Source: DAIDKA01 sp036521075 (GTDB lineage Bacteria > Pseudomonadota > Gammaproteobacteria > Steroidobacterales > Steroidobacteraceae). From it: 43,708 bases of DNA. This document shows, one piece after another, positions 38,945 through 43,708 of this stretch (position 1 is the stretch's first letter; the number at the start of each line of letters is the position of its first letter). Made by a program: the position numbers and the translations under genes. The stretch covers positions 1-43,708 of the forward strand of contig DATDIL010000032.1 of NCBI GenBank assembly GCA_036521075.1, read 5' to 3'. The notes under the pieces are model-generated. The model saw only the letters and a list, made by a program, of their open reading frames with translations, made no database searches and was not told where the DNA came from.

Positions 38945-40033
38945 ATGGCAACCGCGGATCTCCCGGATCGCACCCCGCTTGGGAAAACCGCTGAATGGCG
39001 GAACGTCGATCTGAAGACGCTGCGCGGTGAGATCATCCCGCGCGACCGACCGGCCGTCCTGAAGGGCCTGGTGGAGCACTGGCCGATCGTGCGCGCAAGC
39101 GCGGAATCTCCCAAGGCTCTCTACAACTACATTCGTGCTCGCGACCAGGGTCGTCCGGTAAGGATCCTGGTCGGCAAGCCCGATATCAAGGGCGTCTATT
39201 TTTTTCGTGACGATATGACAGGCTTGAATTTCGAGTTCGCACAGCAGCAGTCGTTTCACGCTACTCTCGCGAACATCCTGGCCTGCAAGGATCACCCGGA
39301 TCCGCCCTCTATCTACACAGGCGCCACTTTGGTGTCCGATACTTGCCCGGATGTTGCTCGGGAAAATACCCTCGACATCCTGGATAGGCCGTCCAGGCCC
39401 AGGATGTGGCTCGGCAATGCCGTTACCGCGGCGACGCACTATGACAATATGGATGGCGTCAACTGCATGGTCGCCGGGCGCAAGCGCTTCACGTTCTTCC
39501 CTCCGGACCAGCTGCCGAACCTATACATCGGACCACTGGATCTGGCCCCGGGCGGGCAACCGACCAGCATGGTGAGAGTGTCCGCGCCCGACCTGGATCG
39601 CTTCCCGCGCTTTGCGCAGGCATTGGCCGTCGCGGAAACGGTGGACGTTGAGCCCGGAGACGCGGTGTTTATCCCGAACCTGTGGTGGCACAACGTGGAG
39701 TCGCTCGACCGCGTGAACCTTTCGGTCAACTACTGGTGGCTCGACAAGCCGGAGATGGCGGAACCTTTTGCGGCGCTCGCTCATGGATTGATGGCGATAA
39801 CGCCGCTCTCCGCCAGCCGTCGCGAACTTTGGCGCAAGATGTTCGAACATTACGTGTTTCAAACCAACGGAGACCCCGTCCCCTATCTGCCAGCTGATCG
39901 GCGCGGGATGTTAGGAGCTCTGTCCCCGGAGCTGCAATCCCACATGAGGACACAGCTGATCAGGTCGCTCACCAAACCGATGCCGGCGCATCTGAAGGAG
40001 CAGATTCTGCGCCTGCTGTGGCCCGTGCGCTGA
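38945..40033 (+). CDS. Cupin_8/JmjC-like Fe(II)/2-oxoglutarate oxygenase
   Basis: The protein has 362 residues. It shows the bacterial JmjC-like pattern: the N-terminal PAVLKGLVEHWPIVRA block, PRMWLGNAVTAATHYDNMDG with metal ligands His 165 and Asp 167, AGRKRFTFFPPDQLPNLYIG, and EPGDAVFIPNLWWHNVES with the distal ligand His 249. Members hydroxylate proteins or small molecules using iron and 2-oxoglutarate; the target is unknown. Many relatives are encoded next to tryptophan halogenases or TonB receptors, but none is present here. It lies 37 nt before the ParA-type ATPase. Confidence 0.88.
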   Translation: MATADLPDRTPLGKTAEWRNVDLKTLRGEIIPRDRPAVLKGLVEHWPIVRASAESPKALYNYIRARDQGRPVRILVGKPDIKGVYFFRDDMTGLNFEFAQQQSFHATLANILACKDHPDPPSIYTGATLVSDTCPDVARENTLDILDRPSRPRMWLGNAVTAATHYDNMDGVNCMVAGRKRFTFFPPDQLPNLYIGPLDLAPGGQPTSMVRVSAPDLDRFPRFAQALAVAETVDVEPGDAVFIPNLWWHNVESLDRVNLSVNYWWLDKPEMAEPFAALAHGLMAITPLSASRRELWRKMFEHYVFQTNGDPVPYLPADRRGMLGALSPELQSHMRTQLIRSLTKPMPAHLKEQILRLLWPVR

Positions 40034-40070
40034 GGTGGGCGAGACGCCCCCCGCTGCGCCCGCTTCGACG

Positions 40071-40886
40071 ATGAAGATCATCGCGGTCACGAACATCAAG
40101 GGCGGCGTGGGCAAAACGACCACGGCCGTCAATCTGTCCTACCTGTGCGCCGCGAGTGGTCGCGCGACGCTGTTGTGGGACCTGGACCCGCAGGGTGCGG
40201 CGACCTACACGCTCAAAGGCGAGCCACGCGAACACGTCTCTGCCAAAAAGCTGCTGGCTGGCAAACGCGATCTGCCGGAGTTGATCCTGCCGACGGATTA
40301 TCGCGGGCTGGATCTGATACCCGCGGACTTCTCGTACCGGCACTTCGACGTTCACTTAAGCGCGCGCAAGCGACCCACGGAACGCCTGCTCAAGATGAGC
40401 AGATCCTTGCGGGAGGTTTATTCGACCTTGTTCCTGGACTGCGCACCGGGCATTTCGTTGTTGTCGGAGAACGTGCTGCGTGCGGCCGATGCGATCATCG
40501 TGCCCCTGGTTCCCAGCCCCTTGTCGATGCGCATGCTGACACAGCTGCGGGATTTCATCGCCGGCGAAGGCTGGACGGACCTGCTCGTACTGCCATTCTT
40601 TTCGATGGTGGATCGCCGCAGGGCCTTGCACAACGAGATCATTGCCATTACGCGCGCAGAGTTTCCGACCATGCTCACCACCGAAGTACCCTATTGGAGC
40701 GCAATCGAACGGATGACGCAGCGCCGCGCGCCGATTCCCGCTTTTGCCCCCGCCAGTACGGCGGCATCGATCTATGACGCACTTTGGACCGAAGTGGTGG
40801 GGCGGATGGAAGCCGTACCCGCGGCGCCGGCCGAACACACCGTGCCCGCTGCAAGCGCCGCGCCTGAACAGCAGCCCGAATCGTGA
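40071..40886 (+). CDS. ParA/MinD-type ATPase (orphan)
   Basis: The protein has 271 residues. ATG 40071 gives the usual ParA start; a GTG at 40035 would add a Pro/Ala-rich dozen residues. The deviant Walker A is KGGVGKTT (10-17), Walker A' is LWDLDPQG (Asp 37, Asp 39), and Walker B is FLDCAPGIS followed by VPSPLSMR. The C-terminal ~30 residues are a Pro/Ala tail. No ParB gene or parS site is visible, so this is an orphan ParA, more likely positioning a protein or complex than segregating DNA. Its stop overlaps the GTG start of the membrane MutS-like gene, an unusual and probably functional coupling. Confidence 0.9.
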   Translation: MKIIAVTNIKGGVGKTTTAVNLSYLCAASGRATLLWDLDPQGAATYTLKGEPREHVSAKKLLAGKRDLPELILPTDYRGLDLIPADFSYRHFDVHLSARKRPTERLLKMSRSLREVYSTLFLDCAPGISLLSENVLRAADAIIVPLVPSPLSMRMLTQLRDFIAGEGWTDLLVLPFFSMVDRRRALHNEIIAITRAEFPTMLTTEVPYWSAIERMTQRRAPIPAFAPASTAASIYDALWTEVVGRMEAVPAAPAEHTVPAASAAPEQQPES

Positions 40887-42661
40887 GTGCGGCCGAACAG
40901 TACGCGGCGCGTCTTTCCGTGAACGAAGCGCGGGTTGCTGATCTCACCGGACGTGACGAGCGGATTGCGACCGCCCGGCTGCTGGTGGCGCTGCTGATCG
41001 CGGCAGTCGTAATTGCGAAACTGTTCTTGCATGCGCCTGCGCTGTGGTGGGCAGCACCGCTGCTCTTCGCGTTCATTTGGATGGTCATCTGGCACGCCTC
41101 GGTGCGGCGCGCACGCACGCGTGCGCTGCGCGCCGCTAGCTTCTATCAACGCGGTCTGGACCGCCTCAATGACCGCTGGGTCGGCCGAGGCGAGACGGGC
41201 GAGCGCTTCCTCTCGACGCATCATGTCTACGCCGCGGATCTGGATCTCTTCGGCCGCGGTGGCCTCTTCGAGCTGCTGTGCGCCGTGCGCACGAGAATGG
41301 GCGAACAGACCCTGGCACAGTGGTTGCTCGCACCAGCCTCGGCGCCGGAGATCCGCGAGCGTCAAGCCTGCCTTGACGACTTGCGCGAGCGTCTCGACTT
41401 GCGCGAGGACCTTGCTGGGGCGGGCGACATCGGAGTCGGTGTCCACCCGGATGAGTTGGTGGCCTGGGCCCAATCCCCCGATCAACTGCACGGAGCGTGG
41501 ATTCGCTGGCTCGCGTTTGCCTTGCCAGCCATGCTGCTCGCCACGGTGGCATTGTGGGGATTCGTGGGAGTGCGTTGGCCGGTGCTCGTCGTGCTGCTCG
41601 CGGAAATCGCGCTCGTCAGGCTGCTGAACAAGCGCCTCCACGCCGTCGTCAACGCGGCCGAGCGCGGCTTCGCAAACCTGGATTTGCTCTCATCCCTGCT
41701 GACCCGCATCGAGCGCGAGCAGTTCGGCATACCGGCCCTGCAGGCCGTGCAGCGTCAGCTCACCTCACATGCGCAGGCCGGCTCGCAGGTCATCGCCCGG
41801 CTCAGAACGATCACTGACTTCGCCGGCCAGCGCGAAAACATGCTGGTGGCGCTGTTCCTGGAGATACCGCTGCTTTATTCGGTACACGTGGCGCTCGTGG
41901 CGCAGTCCTGGCGTTCCCGACACGGTGCGGCGGTGCAGCCCTGGCTTTCGGCCACCGGCCGCCTGGAGGCACTGTCGTCGCTCGCGATGTACGCTTATGA
42001 GCATCCGCAGGACCCGTTCCCCGAGTTGGTGGCGGGAGCGGCAACCTTCGAAGCGCGCGAAATTGGCCATCCGCTGCTGTCCTCGGCGGCGTGCGTGCGT
42101 AACGACGTGCGCATTGGCGGCTCCCGGCGCGCACTCCTGGTCAGCGGGTCGAATATGTCCGGCAAGAGCACGCTGTTGCGCGCCGTCGGCGTGAACACGG
42201 TGCTCGCAATGGCCGGTGCCCCGGTGCGTGCGCAGGCGCTGCGTTTGACGCCGCTCCAGGTCGGCGCCAGCATCCGCATCAACGACTCGCTGGGCGAGGG
42301 GCACTCGAGGTTCTATGCCGAGATCACGCGCCTGCGCGAGCTGTACGAGCTTGCGGCCGGCGACATCCCGCTGCTCTTCCTTCTCGATGAGATGCTACAG
42401 GGGACGAACTCCAATGACCGGCGCATCGGAGCCGAGGGCATCTTGCGAGCGTTCATCGAGCGCAGCGCCATCGGACTTGTCAGCACGCACGATCTGGCCC
42501 TGACCGGCATCACGAGCCTGCCGGCGGGTGCCCTGTGCAATGTGCACTTCCAGGACCGCCTCGAGCACGGCCGCATGACTTTCGACTTCAAGCTGCGCGA
42601 TGGCGTCGTGACCAAGAGCAACGGTCTTGAGCTGATGCGCGCCATCGGGCTGCAGGTGTAG
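40883..42661 (+). CDS. Membrane-anchored MutS-like ATPase
   Basis: The protein has 592 residues, starting at GTG 40883 that overlaps the ParA stop (GTGA). Hydrophobic pairs occur at about 32-72 and 210-250 and another segment near 320-345, placing the N-terminal half in the membrane. The C-terminal ~180 residues are the MutS ATPase domain: Walker A GSNMSGKS (422-429), the INDSLGEGHSRFYAEI signature, Walker B LLFLLDEMLQGTNSNDR, and STHDLAL with the switch His. The mismatch-recognition domain and its Phe-x-Glu are absent, so it is not a mismatch-repair MutS. Such membrane MutS homologues are widespread but uncharacterised. Coupling to a ParA ATPase is the main clue to its role. Confidence 0.88.
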   Translation: MSAAEQYAARLSVNEARVADLTGRDERIATARLLVALLIAAVVIAKLFLHAPALWWAAPLLFAFIWMVIWHASVRRARTRALRAASFYQRGLDRLNDRWVGRGETGERFLSTHHVYAADLDLFGRGGLFELLCAVRTRMGEQTLAQWLLAPASAPEIRERQACLDDLRERLDLREDLAGAGDIGVGVHPDELVAWAQSPDQLHGAWIRWLAFALPAMLLATVALWGFVGVRWPVLVVLLAEIALVRLLNKRLHAVVNAAERGFANLDLLSSLLTRIEREQFGIPALQAVQRQLTSHAQAGSQVIARLRTITDFAGQRENMLVALFLEIPLLYSVHVALVAQSWRSRHGAAVQPWLSATGRLEALSSLAMYAYEHPQDPFPELVAGAATFEAREIGHPLLSSAACVRNDVRIGGSRRALLVSGSNMSGKSTLLRAVGVNTVLAMAGAPVRAQALRLTPLQVGASIRINDSLGEGHSRFYAEITRLRELYELAAGDIPLLFLLDEMLQGTNSNDRRIGAEGILRAFIERSAIGLVSTHDLALTGITSLPAGALCNVHFQDRLEHGRMTFDFKLRDGVVTKSNGLELMRAIGLQV

Positions 42662-42665
42662 CGGC

Positions 42666-43256
42666 CTACTTGGCGGCAGCCGTCGGGGGCGGACTGCGAT
42701 AGCGGCCGACGTAGGCGGCCTTCGCGACCGTCTTGCCCTTCATGGCGGCCAACAGTTCGTCGCGGCTTGCGGTCTCGGGAAGATCGAGCTTCGCGTTCAA
42801 CGCGTACAGTTCGAAGATGTAGTGGTGATAGCGCGGTCCGGCGGGAGCGCCCGGGCCCATGTAGGCGTTGCTGCCGGTCATGTTCTTGCCCGTCACCGAG
42901 CCTTCCGGCAGTTTGCCTTCGGGAATGCCGTTCGCTTCGGCCGGAATGTTCCAGGCGACCCAGTGCAGCACGTCACCGGTGCCCCCGCCAATGGCTACAT
43001 CGACATCGTGAAGGATGATCGCGTAGCTGACCGTCCCAACGGGCGCATTGGAGAACTTGAAGTCAGGCTGTACGCCGCCACGGCCGGCGTATTTCTGCGG
43101 GACGATGCCGCCGTCTTCGAATGCGGTGCTCTGCATCAACAGGGGCGGCAGCTTGAATCCGCCCGCTCGGGGGGCACCTTGTGCGAGTGCGGCAGCGCTG
43201 CCGAGTACCGTGAGAGCGAGAAACAAAGACAGTGCACGAATATGGCTGGTACCCAT
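42666..43256 (-). CDS. YbhB/YbcL family (PEBP-like) secreted protein
   Basis: The protein has 196 residues. The signal peptide is MGTSHIRALSLFLALTVLGSAAALAQ, and AAGGGG lies upstream of the ATG. The mature protein fits the bacterial Raf-kinase-inhibitor-like (phosphatidylethanolamine-binding) fold: SPAL-like TAFEDGGIVPQKYAGRGG, SYAIILHDVDVA, the ligand-site HWVAWNIPAE block and YHHYIFELYALNAKLDLP. The periplasmic role and ligand are unknown. It converges on the MutS-like gene with a 4-nt gap. Confidence 0.9.
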   Translation of the reverse strand: MGTSHIRALSLFLALTVLGSAAALAQGAPRAGGFKLPPLLMQSTAFEDGGIVPQKYAGRGGVQPDFKFSNAPVGTVSYAIILHDVDVAIGGGTGDVLHWVAWNIPAEANGIPEGKLPEGSVTGKNMTGSNAYMGPGAPAGPRYHHYIFELYALNAKLDLPETASRDELLAAMKGKTVAKAAYVGRYRSPPPTAAAK

Positions 43257-43708
43257 GAGAGCCCCTTTTGATGCAGTGGAATGGGGAGGGCAGAGTAGCG
43301 CAAACGCGGATCGATCTCACACCTTGGGAAGGGGCGTCCGGGCAGTGGACGCCCTTCCGAGAGCGACTATCCCTGCGGGGGATTTGTAGCGCTCAGGCGG
43401 GCCTGCCCGGCGGGGTGACCCGTCATTTTTTGGTGCAGTGCAGTCAGTTCGGGGCGGTTTATCTGCCGGACGGTGTCAGCAATCGTCGCCCGCTGACCGG
43501 TCCGCCAATTCCGGTAGGCGTCCTTATCCCACACGGACTCACTTGGGCCGCAGACGGTATTTGCGGCAAATCGGCACCGTTCCCGCCGGCGTGCAGTTCC
43601 GGGGCTGGACGGCACTGCTGATGGGCGATCAGGCGGCGGCGGCCCGGGAAGGACAGACACTGCTGCGTTTCCTGCGCACCCGCAAGGCAACGCCGCGGAC
43701 CGAATTCT
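43257..43708. other. Terminal 452 bp: hairpin and unrecognised frame at window edge
   Basis: No gene can be named. From a TAG at 43387 a plus-strand frame stays open to the last base (RRRYLRQIGTVPAGVQFRGW near 43558-43617, then an Ala-rich helix). It has no ATG before 43621; GTG 43438 or TTG 43552 are possible starts. It could be the beginning of a gene cut by the window, with low certainty. Confidence 0.35.
43327..43358. repeat. GC-rich hairpin with one bulged G
   Basis: GGAAGGGGCGTCC (43327-43339) and GGACGCCCTTCC (43347-43358) pair over 12 bp with a single extra G and a 7-nt loop. No T-run follows on either strand. Its role is unknown. Confidence 0.6.

Noticed and set aside
40071..40886. 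Reading the ParA gene as part of a plasmid partition locus
   Set aside because: There is no ParB gene, no parS-like repeat and no replication gene; the surroundings look chromosomal.
1..43708. CRISPR arrays, rRNA, tRNA, replication origin or integrase attachment sites
   Set aside because: No regularly spaced repeats, no tRNA-like cloverleaf noticed, and no DnaA-box cluster or integrase gene seen by eye.

Overview
The window is about 43.7 kb of GC-rich, tightly packed bacterial chromosome. The gene content (secreted ankyrin proteins with DUF1592/DUF1552 partners, a LytS/LytTR pair, FtsX/MacB-type permeases, an AAHS-type transporter, an ECF sigma operon, many Tat-type signal peptides) suggests a free-living soil or water Gammaproteobacterium of the Steroidobacteraceae/Xanthomonadales kind. 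Acidobacteriota is the main alternative. The assignment rests on gene content only. No rRNA, tRNA or CRISPR array was seen.

Region 1 (1-9259, +): an exported-protein cluster with two tandem ankyrin proteins (the first cut by the window edge), a small VOC protein, a metallo-beta-lactamase-fold protein with an eroded metal site, a large DUF1587/1592/1588/1585 protein with two CxxCH motifs, a Tat-exported DUF1552 protein and a third ankyrin protein. Region 2 (9260-13888, +): a serine hydrolase and two FtsX/MacB-type permeases, preceded by a very good sigma-54 -24/-12 element and a doubly nested TGTCCG/CGGACA array of enhancer-site type. Region 3 (13863-21432): a divergent catabolic-looking cluster. 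The minus arm holds a DUF3237 protein, a MetE-like protein, a Pht5-like decarboxylase/binding protein and a second serine hydrolase. The plus arm holds an AAHS-like MFS transporter, an aldehyde dehydrogenase and an exported protein of unknown function.

Region 4 (21488-25305, +): a LytS-type kinase, a LytTR regulator and a periplasmic PQQ dehydrogenase. Region 5 (25322-28157): a Tat-exported sulfatase and a subclass-B3-type metallo-beta-lactamase, the latter bordered by two gene remnants (M48 peptidase C-terminus, GNAT N-terminus). Region 6 (28304-30671): two divergent citrate-synthase paralogues, one carrying an N-terminal DNA-binding domain, around a short intergenic region full of TCAAT/ATTGA dyads. 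Region 7 (31054-32157): an apparently intact IS630-family element with 29-bp inverted repeats, a TA target duplication and an A7 frameshift site; it landed on the stop codon of an F420-type NADP oxidoreductase and lengthened that protein by one residue.

Region 8 (32843-38633): a PLP-dependent decarboxylase, then a minus-strand operon of ECF sigma factor, four-helix membrane protein, ABC ATPase and permease, with a divergent DUF4386 membrane protein. Region 9 (38945-43256): a JmjC/cupin_8 protein, an orphan ParA-type ATPase translationally coupled to a membrane-anchored MutS-like ATPase, and a YbhB/PEBP protein. The last 450 bases hold a hairpin and an unrecognised frame running off the edge.

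Several plus-strand genes (17627, 20512, 21488) have a TAnnnT -10-like hexamer ending 5-6 nt before the ATG and no clear Shine-Dalgarno sequence, suggesting leaderless mRNAs. All functional statements are read from sequence and family knowledge; no database search was run.
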